Source: Shinella sp. UYSO24
GTDB lineage: Bacteria; Pseudomonadota; Alphaproteobacteria; Rhizobiales; Rhizobiaceae
Direction of reading: 5' to 3'
Assembly (NCBI GenBank): GCA_902167985.1
Contig: CABHNZ010000003.1
Span: forward strand, 372,001 to 436,000
DNA: 64,000 bases
Within the stretch, counting starts at the first letter, position 1. Each line of letters begins with the position of its first letter. The position numbers and the translations under genes are program-made. Below are positions 8,300 to 18,244 of the stretch, piece by piece. Under the pieces are notes generated by a model. That model was not told the origin of the DNA, ran no database searches, and was given only the letters and a program-made list of their open reading frames with translations.

Positions 8300-9601
8300 A
8301 TGACCTTCGATCTAATCGTCAAGAACGCCAATCTCTCCGATGACCGGGCCGGTATCGACATCGCTGTCTCCGGCGGCAGGATCGTTGCCGTCGAGGCCGG
8401 GATTTCCGCCGAGGCAGGCCGCGTCATCGATGCCGGCGGCAGGCTGGTCACGGCGCCTTTCATCGACATTCATTTTCACATGGACGCGACGCTGTCTCTT
8501 GGCACGCCGCGGCTGAACCGTTCCGGCACCCTGCTCGAAGGCATCCAGCTCTGGGGAGAACTGAAGCCGCTCCTGACGAAAGAGGCCGTCATCGAACGTG
8601 CTCTGCGCTACTGCGACCTCGCCGTGTCGCAGGGCCTTCTGGCCGTTCGCTCGCATGTCGATGTCTGTGATGACCGGCTGATCGGCGTTGAGGCGCTGCT
8701 CGAGGTCAAGGATCTGGTGAAGGACTATCTCGATCTGCAGCTGGTGGCCTTCCCGCAGGACGGTTTTTATCGTTCGCCGACGGCTGCGAAGAACCTGATC
8801 AAGTCGCTCGACATGGGCGTCGATGTTGTCGGCGGCATTCCGCATTTCGAGCGGACGATGGAAGATGGCCGTCTCTCGGTGAAGGCGCTCTGCGAGATTG
8901 CGGCAGAACGCGGGCTGATGGTCGATCTGCATTGCGACGAGACGGACGATCCGATGTCGCGGCATATCGAAACGCTTGCCTATGAAACACAGCGGCTGGG
9001 CCTGAAAGGCAGGGTAGCCGGATCGCATCTCACCTCCATGCACTCGATGGACAATTATTACGCCTCCAAGCTGCTGCCGCTGATTGCCGAGGCGGAAATC
9101 CATTGTGTTCCGAACCCGCTCGCCAATATCGTGCTGCAGGGCAGGCATGATACCTACCCGAAGCGGCGCGGCATGATGCGTGTGCCGGAGCTGATGGCGC
9201 TCGGCGTCAATGTCGCCTTCGGACAGGATAGCTGCATGGATCCGTGGTATTCCTTCGGCAGCGCCGACATGCTGGAAGTCGCCCATATGGCCGTCCATAC
9301 CGGCCACATGACCAGCCGCGACGCGGTCAAATCCTGCTTCCGTGCCATCACCGACAATCCCGCAAAAACCTTTGGCCTTGAAGGTTACGGTATCGCGGTC
9401 GGCTGCCACGCTGACCTCGTGCTGCTTGAGGCGCGTGATGCGATCGAGGCGGTCAGGATGAAGGCGAACCGGCTTGCCGTCATCCGCCGCGGCAAGGTCA
9501 TCTCGGAGACGGCGCCGCGCACCGCGACGCTTTCGCTTGCAGGCAGGCCTGAAACCATCGAGCCCTGGCGCTATGCGCCGGTTGAGGCGACGGCACACTG
9601 A
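8300..9601 (+). CDS. codA: Cytosine deaminase-like amidohydrolase (CodA family)
   Basis: A 433-residue metal-dependent amidohydrolase. The start ATG 8300 has GGAG eight bases upstream. Metal and active-site motifs in order are FIDIHFHMD (about 54-62, the HxH pair), VDLHCDETDD (about 212-221), GSHLTSMHS (about 243-251) and FGQDSCMDPWY (about 313-323). The FGQD and HCDE forms are those of CodA cytosine/isoguanine/creatinine deaminases. Position next to RutR and its operator supports a pyrimidine substrate, with deamination of cytosine to uracil most likely. Relatives acting on N-isopropylammelide or other cyclic amides share the fold, so the substrate is not certain. Confidence 0.85.
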   Translation: MTFDLIVKNANLSDDRAGIDIAVSGGRIVAVEAGISAEAGRVIDAGGRLVTAPFIDIHFHMDATLSLGTPRLNRSGTLLEGIQLWGELKPLLTKEAVIERALRYCDLAVSQGLLAVRSHVDVCDDRLIGVEALLEVKDLVKDYLDLQLVAFPQDGFYRSPTAAKNLIKSLDMGVDVVGGIPHFERTMEDGRLSVKALCEIAAERGLMVDLHCDETDDPMSRHIETLAYETQRLGLKGRVAGSHLTSMHSMDNYYASKLLPLIAEAEIHCVPNPLANIVLQGRHDTYPKRRGMMRVPELMALGVNVAFGQDSCMDPWYSFGSADMLEVAHMAVHTGHMTSRDAVKSCFRAITDNPAKTFGLEGYGIAVGCHADLVLLEARDAIEAVRMKANRLAVIRRGKVISETAPRTATLSLAGRPETIEPWRYAPVEATAH

Positions 9602-9616
9602 GGCAGGTTCGGCGGC

Positions 9617-10039
9617 TCAGAAATTTCCCATCGAGCCGCCATCCTTCCAGGCGTAGATTTCCCAAAGCTCGTCGTCGGGGCCGGTGAAATAGGCCCCCCG
9701 CGCGTTCCAGACGTAATCGGCGGGCGCGCCATAGAAGGGTACGCCCTTGTCGCTGAGTTCGAGATACGCGGCGTCCACGGCGGCAGGCGAGGGGACGCGA
9801 ACAGCGATACAGGCCTTGTGCGGCCCCTCCGCCTTGGCATTCGACACGCCGGTATTGTCGCTCAGGTGGTCGGTCTCCCAGCAGGCGAGCGTCAGTCCCG
9901 CGCCATTGAACTCGACAAAGCCCTCGGCACGCCGGTTGATCTCGAAGCCAAGCTTGCCGGCATAGAAATCGATCGAACGCTCGGTGTCCTTGACGAGAAT
10001 GCAGATGTCGGTGATCGCGTGTTCCTGGGCGAATGCCAT
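9617..10039 (-). CDS. VOC (glyoxalase/dioxygenase fold) protein
   Basis: A 140-residue single-domain protein with two beta-alpha-beta-beta-beta modules. TDICILVKDTERSIDFYAGKLGFEI starts the first, and a C-terminal AYFTGPDDELWEIYAWKDG carries the usual metal-ligand Glu. It is the last gene of the ABC importer/deaminase/thymidine phosphorylase operon, 17 bp after the deoA stop. The VOC fold covers lyases, isomerases and dioxygenases, so the reaction is unknown. Context suggests a step in nucleobase or nucleoside breakdown. Confidence 0.75.
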   Translation of the reverse strand: MAFAQEHAITDICILVKDTERSIDFYAGKLGFEINRRAEGFVEFNGAGLTLACWETDHLSDNTGVSNAKAEGPHKACIAVRVPSPAAVDAAYLELSDKGVPFYGAPADYVWNARGAYFTGPDDELWEIYAWKDGGSMGNF

Positions 10040-10056
10040 GGTTGTCTCAGCTCTTC

Positions 10057-11396
10057 TTAATCGAGGGTGGAGAGGCGGCCGGTGACGACCGGCCGGCGGT
10101 CAGGTCGCGTGTCGCCGATGGTAATCACGGCGGTGATCGCCGCGGCGGCAGTGTCGAAATCGCTCTCGCTGCGGCAATGGAGAATGCAGAGCGGTTCGCC
10201 TTCAGCAATCGGATCGCCGATATGGACGATGCCGGTCAGGCCGACATCGTGATCGAGCGTATCGCTGGCGACCTTTCGTCCGGCGCCGAGACCGATCAGG
10301 GCGATCCCGATCGCATAGGCATCGACCTTATGGACGAAACCGCCAACCGGTGAGGGAAGCGGCGCAATCACCGGCGCGGCGGAAAATAACGATCGGGATT
10401 TGCGGCCAGATCCTGCGGGCCGCCGAGTGCAGCAATCATGCGCTGGAAACGATTGAGGGCCGAGCCGTCGGCCAGCCGCGCTTCGGCGAGATCGAGTGCC
10501 TCCTGCTGTGTGTCGGCAAGGCCTGCCATGATCAGGATCTCGGCGGATAGGTCCATCACCAGGGCCCGGATGCGGCTTTCCTGCTTCCCGCCCGAGAGGA
10601 AGCCGATCACTTCGCGCAATTGCAGCCGGCTGCCGATCGCATCGCCCATGACCTCGTCCATTTCAACGATCGGGGCGACCATTGGAAGCCCGGCAAGGCG
10701 AGCAACGGCGATGAGGCTCTTCGCCAGGGCCTCTGCCTCGCCATAGGTCGACATGAAGGCGCCGGAGCCGTAGTTGACGCTCATGACGAGGCCGGAAGCC
10801 CCGGCGGCGAGCTTTTTCGACAGGATCGACGCGGTGATCAGAGGGATGGATTCCACCGTCGCGGTGACATCGCGGACATAATAGATGGCGGCATCTGCCG
10901 GTGCGAGCTGCGGCGTCGGACCGATGATGGCAGCGCCGGCCGCGATGACGGCATTTCGGAAAACATCGGTTGAAGGGGCAATCGCGGCGCCCGGCACGGC
11001 TTCCATCAGGTCGACCTCTCCACCCGTATGGCCAAGCCCGCGGGCGGAAATCATCGGCATTGCAACGCCGCAGGCGGCAACCAGCGGCGCGACGATCAGG
11101 CTGACATTCTCGTCGCCGGTGCCACCTGTCGAATGTTTTTCAATGATGGTCCGGGGATCCAATCCGCTACCGGACCAGTCCACGACCTCACCGGAGGCGC
11201 GCATCGCGAGCGTGAGGGCCGCCGTCTCCTGCGGTGTCATGCCGTTCAGGAAACAGGCCATGGTGAAAGCGCCGATCTGGGCTTCCGAAACCTCGCCACT
11301 GCCTATCCCCTCGACAAAGCGATGGATCGCGATATCGGAAAGGCTCTCGCCATTTCGCTTGGCGCGGATCACCTGCGCAGGAAGAAAGCTGCTCAT
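10057..11396 (-). CDS. deoA: Thymidine phosphorylase (apparent frameshift)
   Basis: Splits thymidine or deoxyuridine with phosphate, giving the base and deoxyribose 1-phosphate. The signature KHSTGGTGDENVSLIVAPLV (about 87-106) and SARGLGHTGGEVDLMEAVPG (about 117-136) are diagnostic of pyrimidine nucleoside phosphorylases. Further motifs are ASILSKKLAAG and SVNYGSGAFM. At about 10370 the frame breaks in YFPP. One missing G joins APVIAPLPSPVGGFVHKVDA and the rest of the C-terminal domain, restoring about 446 residues, the normal DeoA length. It sits in the RutR-controlled operon between a deaminase and a VOC gene. Confidence 0.9.
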
Positions 11397-11406
11397 GCCG
11401 GCGACC

Positions 11407-12935
11407 TCAATGATTGATGCCGCGCCAGAGCGGAAGGTCGCCCTGATAGCGGTTCATGCCGATGTCCTGGCTGGTCGCACGGCGATACATTTCCCGCATA
11501 TAGGGCTCGAACCGGGCGTTCAGCTTTTCAAGTTCGGCATGTTCGGACAAATAGGCTGGCAGGATCTCCCGCAGTTCGGAGAAAATATCCGCCTCGTCGA
11601 CGGTCAACAGCTTGCCGTTTTCAACGACGATTTCGCCATTCACCACGACCAGACGAATGTTCGAGCCGTTTTCACAATAGACAAGATGATGATCGATCCT
11701 GTTCAGGGGCATGTAGTCGTAACCCGTCATGTCGAGCATGATCAGGTCGGCGCGCTTTCCGACTGTCAGTGAACCGGTGATGTCGTCGAGCATGGCGGTG
11801 CGAGCGCCTTCGATCGTGGCGGAGCGTAAGACATCCGTTGCCGTTATCCATTGCTCGGTGTCGGGCGCGGCGACGTCATGCAGCAGCGCTGCAAATCGCA
11901 TCACGTCGAAGATCCGGGCCGTGTCGTTGCTGGAAAGCCCGTCCGTGCCGAGACCCACATGAACGCCCGCATCCAGCAGACGCCGGATCGGCGCGATGCC
12001 CGAGCCGAGCTTCAGATTGGAGACGCATTGTGGGCGACCGAGCAGCCTGCCGCTCCCATCAACGCCATGTCCTCGTCGCTCACCCAGATCGAATGGGCGA
12101 TCGTCGTATTGGCTGTCAGCAGGCCGAGATCGTGCATGTAGCCGATCAGGCTTTTGCCGTAGAACTCGGGCCCGGTGACGGCCTGCGTCTTCGTTTCCAG
12201 CACATGGGTGTGATACGGCACGCCCTTTTCCATGGCGAGCGCCATGCAGGCCTGCATCATCTCCACTGAGCAGCGTTGCGGCGCCGAGGCTGAGATCATG
12301 AAGCCGAGCCGGCCGGCGCGGCCATGCTCCGAAGCGAAAATCTCCCGGCAATAGGCCATGTAGTCCGCGGGCGTGATCGACGGCCCCTCGACTTCTGCCT
12401 GAAGATCGGCCGGCATGATGTCGCGCAGATAGGGCATGGTGTCGAAGACATGCTTGTCGATGACGCAATGGGAAACATTGGCGCGGATGCCGGCATGGTC
12501 ATAGGCGTCGTAGACGAGCTTCAGGCGGCGGGCGTCGAAGCCGGGCGGATCGAAAAAGTCGTCCACGAGCGTCGTGACACCCGCCTTCAGCGATTCCATC
12601 GCCGTGAGAAGACTGCGCAGGTAGAGCAGCCTTTCGGCAATCGGGCTCCTCATCAGGATCGGATAGGAATAGAGCATCCAGACTTCGAGCGGCGTGCCCT
12701 GATAGCGCCCCTTGAAGAAGGTTTCCGAGGAATGAAGGTGAGCGTTGACGAGGCCGGGCATCAGAAGCTTGCCGGAGGCGTCGATCACCCGCGTTTCAGG
12801 CGGCAGCGGCATCTGCAAGTCCGGGCCGATGGCCGCAATCACATCGCCTTCGACAAGAAGGTCTCCGGTGAATGGTGTGGCGCCATGGGCATCATCCATG
12901 GCGAGAAGCGTGGCGTTCCGGAAGAGGAGGCGCAT
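11407..12935 (-). CDS. Amidohydrolase, TrzA/AtzB/guanine-deaminase-like (apparent frameshift)
   Basis: A member of the cyclic amidohydrolase group that deaminates heterocycles. The first frame holds PGLVNAHLHSSETFFKGRY (HxH metal pair, about 59-77), then GVPYHTHVLETKTQ and AHSIWVSDEDMAL. At about 12025 one missing G separates GCSVAHN from AVSNLKLGSGIAP. The second frame continues GLGTDGLSSNDTA and DVLRSATIEGARTAM, ending at 11407. Repaired length is about 509 residues. Genes for thymidine phosphorylase and an ABC importer flank it closely, so a nucleobase, nucleoside or pterin-like compound is likely. The exact substrate cannot be read from the sequence. Confidence 0.82.
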
Positions 12936-12944
12936 GGCGATACT

Positions 12945-13760
12945 CTATGATTGCTTTTGCGACCGGCCGACGAGAAGCGGCAGCAGGACGAGTTCAAGGC
13001 CGATGAGGACAAGGCAGGACATGCCGAAAACGATGGTGCCGATCGCATTCAGCGACGGATCGATGGCCGCCACGAGGACCGAATAGATCGCCACCGGCAA
13101 GGTCGGCTGAAAGCCGGAGACGAACCAGGCGATGATGAATTCGTCAAAGGAGAAGGTGAAGGCAAGCAGCCATGCGCCGAATATGCCGGGAAGGGCAAAT
13201 GGCAGGACGACCTTGGTGACGGCCTGCCATTCGGTGGCACCGAGATCCCACGCCGCTTCCTCCAGCGAGGCCGGCATCTGCGCAAGACGCAGCTGGATGA
13301 TGGCCAGCGCAGGTGCTGTGATGAGAACGACATGGGTGAGGAAGACCGCAAAGAGCGTTCCCGACAGATGAATGCGCGCGAGAAGCCCGAGGAAGCCGAC
13401 GCCGAGAATGAGAGGCGGAATGAGGATCGGCAATGTCACCAGCGCCAGGAAGGTCGTCTTGCCGCGGAAGGTGAAGCGGTTGAAGGCGTAGGCAGCGAAA
13501 AAGGCGATGACGGTCGCGACAGTGGCTGCAGCCGGCGAGACGATCATCGTATTGCCGAGCGCATTGAGCAGCGTGCCATCGGAAAACAGTTTATCGTACC
13601 ATTGCAGGGTGAAACCCTGCAGGGGAAAGCCGGGAAAACGGTTCTTCTGGAAGGAGAAGAGCACAAGAACGACCAGCGGCAGGAACATGAAGGCATAGGC
13701 AATGCCGAGCCACAGGCGTCCGAAAAAGATCCATGGATTGGCTTTGGAGGTCGCCGACAT
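12945..13760 (-). CDS. ABC transporter permease, PotC/PotI type
   Basis: A 271-residue inner-membrane permease with six hydrophobic segments. The EAA loop EEAAWDLGATEWQAVTKVVLPFALPGIFG (about 170-198) docks with the ATPase. The family (spermidine/putrescine-type) has two permeases, and the partner is encoded at 13760-14695 with a one-base overlap. It belongs to the RutR-flanked operon with deaminase and nucleoside phosphorylase genes. The cargo is therefore more likely a nucleobase-like compound than a polyamine, though this is inferred. Confidence 0.87.
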   Translation of the reverse strand: MSATSKANPWIFFGRLWLGIAYAFMFLPLVVLVLFSFQKNRFPGFPLQGFTLQWYDKLFSDGTLLNALGNTMIVSPAAATVATVIAFFAAYAFNRFTFRGKTTFLALVTLPILIPPLILGVGFLGLLARIHLSGTLFAVFLTHVVLITAPALAIIQLRLAQMPASLEEAAWDLGATEWQAVTKVVLPFALPGIFGAWLLAFTFSFDEFIIAWFVSGFQPTLPVAIYSVLVAAIDPSLNAIGTIVFGMSCLVLIGLELVLLPLLVGRSQKQS

Positions 13761-14695
13761 CAGCTTGTCCTCCGTCTTGCGCGGTCCGCAGCAATGAACC
13801 CGGCGGCGAGTGCCAGAACCATGACGACGATCAGGATCGTTGCCAGCGCCGATGTGCGCGGCAGGTTGGTGGAGCTGGAATAATCCGACATGATCATCGA
13901 GGCATAGGTCGGCAGCTTGCCGAAGATCGATGCGCCCGCCCCGCCGCCAAGCAGGTTGCCGGAGAGCGCATCTCCGAGCGATACGATGACGGCAAAGCTG
14001 CCGGCGGTCATCAGGCCGAAACGTGAGAGCGGCAGGATAACCCGCGTGAAGGCCTGCCAGCGGGTGCAGCCAAGTTCCCGCGCGGCCTCGATCAGCACCT
14101 TGTCGATGGCAAGGATGCTGACATAGAGAATGACGATCAGGATCGGGGCCAGATAGTGGATCAGCCCGATACGTGTTGCGATCTGGGTATAGATGATATC
14201 GATCCGGTAATCGGAAAGCCCGATCTGTTTCAGCACGGAGTTGATGACGCCGTTGCGCGACAGGATCGTCTGCCAGGCGTAAAGCCGTAGCACGTAGCTC
14301 GACCAGAAGGGGGCAATGGCAAAAAGAAGCGCCAGCCGCTGCCAGCGGGCGGGCACGGCAAAGGCAATCGACAGCGCCACCATGTAGGAGAGAATGGTGG
14401 CGAAGAAGGCCGTGGTGATCGCCACCCAGAGCGACTGGACGAGCGCCAGCCCATAACGCGATTTCGAAAAGAAGCTCGCGAAGATCTCCCTGTAATTACC
14501 GATCGAAAAATCGGGGATGGCCTGGAAATTCTCCACCCGCCAGAAGCCGACCCAGAGCAGGAAGAGAAGTGGCAGCAGGAAGAGAACCGTCAGCCATAAG
14601 CTAAGCGGTGCCAGGAACCAGATTTTCAGCGGGCTGTCGTTCGGTGTCTTCATGCGCTTTGCCGCGATTGCAACAGTGGTCTCGACTGTCGTCAT
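13760..14695 (-). CDS. ABC transporter permease, PotB/PotH type
   Basis: A 311-residue permease. The start ATG 14695 overlaps the ATPase stop by 4 bp; longer readings upstream are non-coding. It has six membrane segments and the EAA loop IEAARELGCTRWQAFTRVILPLSRFG (about 219-244). A long periplasmic N-terminal loop (WRVENFQAIPDFSIGNYREIF) is typical of PotB/PotH. It forms a heteromeric channel with the permease that follows. Confidence 0.87.
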   Translation of the reverse strand: MTTVETTVAIAAKRMKTPNDSPLKIWFLAPLSLWLTVLFLLPLLFLLWVGFWRVENFQAIPDFSIGNYREIFASFFSKSRYGLALVQSLWVAITTAFFATILSYMVALSIAFAVPARWQRLALLFAIAPFWSSYVLRLYAWQTILSRNGVINSVLKQIGLSDYRIDIIYTQIATRIGLIHYLAPILIVILYVSILAIDKVLIEAARELGCTRWQAFTRVILPLSRFGLMTAGSFAVIVSLGDALSGNLLGGGAGASIFGKLPTYASMIMSDYSSSTNLPRTSALATILIVVMVLALAAGFIAADRARRRTS

Positions 14696-15780
14696 GCCGT
14701 CCCCCGGATCAGAGAGGCGTTGGCCGGCGAAAACCAGGCCGAGGCCTTCTGGTTGATCTCTGCGGAGAGAACTTGCGGCACGGTCATCTTCACTTCGGTC
14801 CCATCGACGAGATCGAGAAGATAGATATTGTGCGAGCCGGCATATTCGCGGCCGCGCAGCATGGCATCGAGCCGGTTTTCGCCGGCGATACCGGTTGGCG
14901 CGGGGGTCAGCTTGTCGGCCTGGACGACGACGAAGACGGAGGCGCCGATGGGGGGCGGGGCATCCGTCGAGACCACGATCTGGCCATGAGCGCAATGGAC
15001 GATGACATGGCCCTGCCCGACTTCCTGGATGCGGCCTGCAAACAGATTGTTGGTGCCGACGAAGCGCGCGACGAATTCGGTCTTCGGACGGGCATACATT
15101 TCTTCCGGACTGTCGATCTGCTCGATCCTGCCCCTGTTCATCACCACCACCCGGTCAGCCATCGAAAAGGCCTCGATCTGGTTGTGGGTGACGTAGATGA
15201 ACGCCATGCCGAGCTGCTGCTGGATCCGGCGCAACTCGCCCTGCATGCGGATCCGCAAATGCGCGTCGAGCGCCGAGAGCGGCTCGTCCAGCAGCAAGAT
15301 TTCCGGCTCTGTGACGAGCGCGCGGGCAAGTGCGACACGCTGTTTCTGGCCGCCGGAAAGCTGGCTGATCCGGCGTCCCATCAGATCGGAAAGTCCGACC
15401 AGCTCGGCCATGGCCTTGACCTTGCCGGCCACGACCGCCTTGTCATAGGGCTTGAGCGTCAGGCCGAAGGCGATATTGCCGGCGACATCCAGATGCGGGA
15501 AGAGCGCATAATTCTGCCAGACCAGCCGCGTCGAGCGCAGATTGACCGGCACGTCCGAGACATCCTTGCCACGGATATAGAGCTGCCCGGACGAGGCAGC
15601 CTCAAGACCTGCCAGAATGCGCAGAAGCGTGGTCTTGCCGCAGCCGGAAGGCCCCATGATCGCGACAAACTCGCCACGGCCGACCTTGAGGTTGATGCTG
15701 TCGACGGCTGTGAAGGCATCGAAGCGCTTGGTGATCGACAGAAGTTCGAGGTCTGGAGGCGTGGTTGATGCGGCGGTCAT
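14692..15780 (-). CDS. ABC transporter ATP-binding protein, PotA/PotG type
   Basis: A 362-residue ATPase. Walker A is GPSGCGKTT, the Q-loop is WQNYALFPHL, the signature is LSGGQKQRVALARAL, Walker B is ILLLDEPLSALD and the switch is YVTHNQ. After the ATPase core a C-terminal TOBE-type domain (from about residue 240) follows, as in the spermidine/maltose importer class. ATG 15780 is preferred, since the 14 residues upstream in this frame do not resemble the family. It is separated from the binding-protein gene by a strong hairpin at 15807-15832. Confidence 0.9.
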   Translation of the reverse strand: MTAASTTPPDLELLSITKRFDAFTAVDSINLKVGRGEFVAIMGPSGCGKTTLLRILAGLEAASSGQLYIRGKDVSDVPVNLRSTRLVWQNYALFPHLDVAGNIAFGLTLKPYDKAVVAGKVKAMAELVGLSDLMGRRISQLSGGQKQRVALARALVTEPEILLLDEPLSALDAHLRIRMQGELRRIQQQLGMAFIYVTHNQIEAFSMADRVVVMNRGRIEQIDSPEEMYARPKTEFVARFVGTNNLFAGRIQEVGQGHVIVHCAHGQIVVSTDAPPPIGASVFVVVQADKLTPAPTGIAGENRLDAMLRGREYAGSHNIYLLDLVDGTEVKMTVPQVLSAEINQKASAWFSPANASLIRGTA

Positions 15781-15806
15781 GGATTTTCCCGAAAACAAAA
15801 GAGGCA

Positions 15807-15832
15807 GTACCCCGCAAGGCAAAGCGGGGTAC
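15807..15832 (-). terminator. Intercistronic hairpin between binding-protein and ATPase genes
   Basis: GTACCCCGC and GCGGGGTAC form a perfect 9-bp stem with an 8-base loop, 20 bp after the binding-protein stop. Such hairpins commonly protect or attenuate transcripts so that the binding protein is made in excess of the membrane components. Confidence 0.6.
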
Positions 15833-15851
15833 CGGGTCTGGCGGGCGGTGA

Positions 15852-17025
15852 TCAGGCCGTCTTGAACTCGTTGAAAATGTCGATCCAGGCCTGTTCCGGC
15901 TGGTTGGCGGGCAGGCCGCGGGGCATGGAGCGATCGATCAGCGTCTCGACCAGCATCTTGCCCGGATTGGCCGGATCCGGCACGTAGGACAGAAGCTTCT
16001 TCTGGTCGTCATCCCAATAGTCGACGATCTTCATGTTGGGGCCGCGGGCTTGAAGGCCTTGGTGTAGACGAGCTTCGACTGGACCTTGGGAGAGGTCATG
16101 TACTTGACCCATTCCATGGCAAGATCCTTGTTCTTCGAGGCCGAGCAGACGCAGGCGACTTCCTGCCAGCGGATGCCGCCCTGGCTCGGAATGGTCGAGG
16201 AGAAATTGTCGTAGCCGGCGAGCTTCAGGTCGATGTCGAGATCGCCCGTCGCGATGCGACGATATCGCCCGCCAGCATGGCCTGCGCGATCGGCTGGTTG
16301 GACGAGCCGAACATGCCGATCTGCGGGCGCAGCTTGGTGAGGAATTCCTTCACCTTCTTCAACTGGTCGTCCGTGATGGCATAGGGGGTCTGGTTGCCCG
16401 GATTGACCGCAAGGCTGGCATTGCCTAGGTTCGGCAGGTACCAGTCGAACATGCCGATCTTGCCGGCATATTTGGGGTCGAGAAGAGAGTTCCAGTCGGC
16501 AGCCTGCTCGGCGGACATCTCGTCGGTATTGTAGGAAATACCGTAGAAGGAGAAGCGGGTGGGGATGCCATAGACCGTGCCCGCCGTCTCGCCCTTGGTC
16601 GGGGCGAAGTCACGGAACTTCGGGTGGTAGTTCGCAAGCTCGGCGAAGCCTTCGGTCTTATAGGCTTCGATCGCCTTGTTGGCCTTCAGCTTCTGCACAT
16701 ATTCGGCATCCGAAATGATCGCGTCGAACGTGCCGGGCGGCGTCTGGGCGAAGAACTGCAGCATCTGCTCGCCGCCGATATAGATCTTGAACTCCACCTT
16801 GGTCTTGTGGAGATCCTCGAACTCGGCGATCACATCCTTCTCTTCATAGCCCGGCCAGCACAGAACCCGAAGCGGCTCGGCGGCCTGCGCCTGACGCGAG
16901 AAGATGGTGAAATTTCCGAAAGTGGCGGCAGCCGTTCCTGCCGCAGCACTGCCAAGAAGCGTGCGGCGGGTGATCTGGCTGGAATGTGACGGCGTGGTCT
17001 TTGGCAACTGAGGCTTGTTGGTCAT
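15852..17025 (-). CDS. ABC transporter substrate-binding protein, PotD/PotF type, Tat-exported (apparent frameshifts)
   Basis: The start ATG 17025 has an AGGGGAAC ribosome site. The N-terminus has a twin-arginine signal (ITRRTLLGSAAAGTAAATFG) and a cleavage region ending AQAAEP. RVLCWPGYEEKDVIAEFE opens the mature domain. YGIPTRFSFYGISYNTDEM and QPIAQAMLAGDIVAS follow the spermidine-binding family. Two breaks (about 16250 and 16045) each look like one missing base: VASATGDLDIDLKLAGYD, then AFKPRGPNMKIVDYWDD. Repaired length is about 391 residues. It is the first gene of the operon reading to 9617 and lies 131 bp behind a RutR box. Confidence 0.85.
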
Positions 17026-17155
17026 GACGTTCCCCTGATGGCAGTGTTTGCACCGGGAAGAGAGCAGCAAAATCTATGCCATCCACATATCTAACTGTTT
17101 TTATTATGTTTAGCGGATTTCCGGAAAGGAAAAGCGATAGCGAAGAGGTCAAAAG

Positions 17156-17171
17156 CTGACCATTTGGTCAA
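17156..17171. promoter_or_regulatory. RutR operator upstream of the ABC importer operon
   Basis: CTGACCATTTGGTCAA matches TTGACCANNTGGTCAA at 13 of 14 defined positions. It lies 131 bp before the binding-protein start at 17025. With the copy at 8179 it brackets the whole nucleobase module. Confidence 0.8.
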
Positions 17172-17279
17172 AAAATGAACGCTGCGCCAGCAGGCAATCT
17201 GAACTGAAAATACAATCATAAGAAATTGGTCGAGCACATATTTGTCGCCACCTGTTGGGGGCCGACCTTTGGGCCGTGC

Positions 17280-18242
17280 TCAGTGACTATCAGGCCCTGC
17301 GGCAGGCCGTCTCTCAGCAATGATCGCGGTCACGCCGGCAAGGATAAGCGCGATGCCTATCAGAGACATGAGGGCCGGCCTTTCATCGAGCAGCGCCCAT
17401 CCGAGCGCGACCCCGACGAGCGGGTTCACATAGGCGAAGGTTGAAGCAATCGCCGGAGGGTAGCGTTTCATCACCGCGATATAGGCCAGCAGGCTTGCGA
17501 CAGACCCGAACAGGACGAGATACAGGAAGGCCAGGATTTGCATCGGACTTATGCCGGGTGGCGGTGCGATCGTTACTCCGTTTGCCGCCGAGATCGTGGT
17601 GAGGACGATCGCCGCAGCCAGCGTTTGAAGCCCGGCCGCCCAGATTGGCGAGGTTGCCGCAAGAACAGGTTTCTGGATCAGGCTACCGATCGACCAGGTG
17701 AGACCGGCGGCACAAAGAACAAGCGCAAGCCAGGCGGCGTATCCACTTTCCACGGATGGGGAACCGGCCGAAAGCATGGGTGGACCGACGATGAGACCAA
17801 GGCCGATGATGCCGATGGCAAGCCCTGCCACGAGGTAGCGCGACGGGCGGCTTCGATTGACAATGCTGGAGAGCAGCGTGGTCCAGATAGGGATCATTCC
17901 CATGGCCATGACGATAAAGCCTGATGCCGCGTGTCTTGAGGCGAGCGTCGCAAGCCCGTTGCCTCCGACCCACATCAGGATGCCGGACGCCGCGCAGATT
18001 GCCAGCTGCCGCAGCGATAGGGCAGGCGGGCGTCCGGTGCGGAAAAGGCCTATGGCGATCAGCAATGCGGATGCTGCCCACATGCGCCATGTCTGAAGTT
18101 GCAACGGAGAAATGGCCGGTGGTCCTGTTACGGCAATCTTGACCGCGAAATAGGCGCTGCCCCAAACAAGGTAGACGACCAGAAGGTTGCCTATTCCTTT
18201 CCATGCCGCGCCCTGCTGACTGGCCTGCCCGACTGCTGCCAT
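17280..18242 (-). CDS. EamA/DMT-family transporter
   Basis: A 320-residue membrane protein with ten hydrophobic segments in two EamA repeats. The first begins LLVVYLVWGSAYFAVKIAV and the second LVLCAAGLTWSIGSLIQKP. The end of each repeat has the family's proline-glycine-rich helix (VNPLVGVALGWALLDERP). EamA proteins are usually metabolite or amino-acid exporters. It is the last gene of an operon with GntR, RidA and D-amino-acid dehydrogenase genes, and starts 2 bp after the GntR stop. Release of surplus amino acid or keto acid is plausible but not shown. Confidence 0.85.
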   Translation of the reverse strand: MAAVGQASQQGAAWKGIGNLLVVYLVWGSAYFAVKIAVTGPPAISPLQLQTWRMWAASALLIAIGLFRTGRPPALSLRQLAICAASGILMWVGGNGLATLASRHAASGFIVMAMGMIPIWTTLLSSIVNRSRPSRYLVAGLAIGIIGLGLIVGPPMLSAGSPSVESGYAAWLALVLCAAGLTWSIGSLIQKPVLAATSPIWAAGLQTLAAAIVLTTISAANGVTIAPPPGISPMQILAFLYLVLFGSVASLLAYIAVMKRYPPAIASTFAYVNPLVGVALGWALLDERPALMSLIGIALILAGVTAIIAERRPAAGPDSH

Positions 18243-18244
18243 GC

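Noticed and set aside
8312..9598. Open minus-strand frame of 428 codons opposite the cytosine deaminase gene
   Set aside because: Shadow of an intact, clearly conserved CodA-like gene; no motif and no ribosome site.
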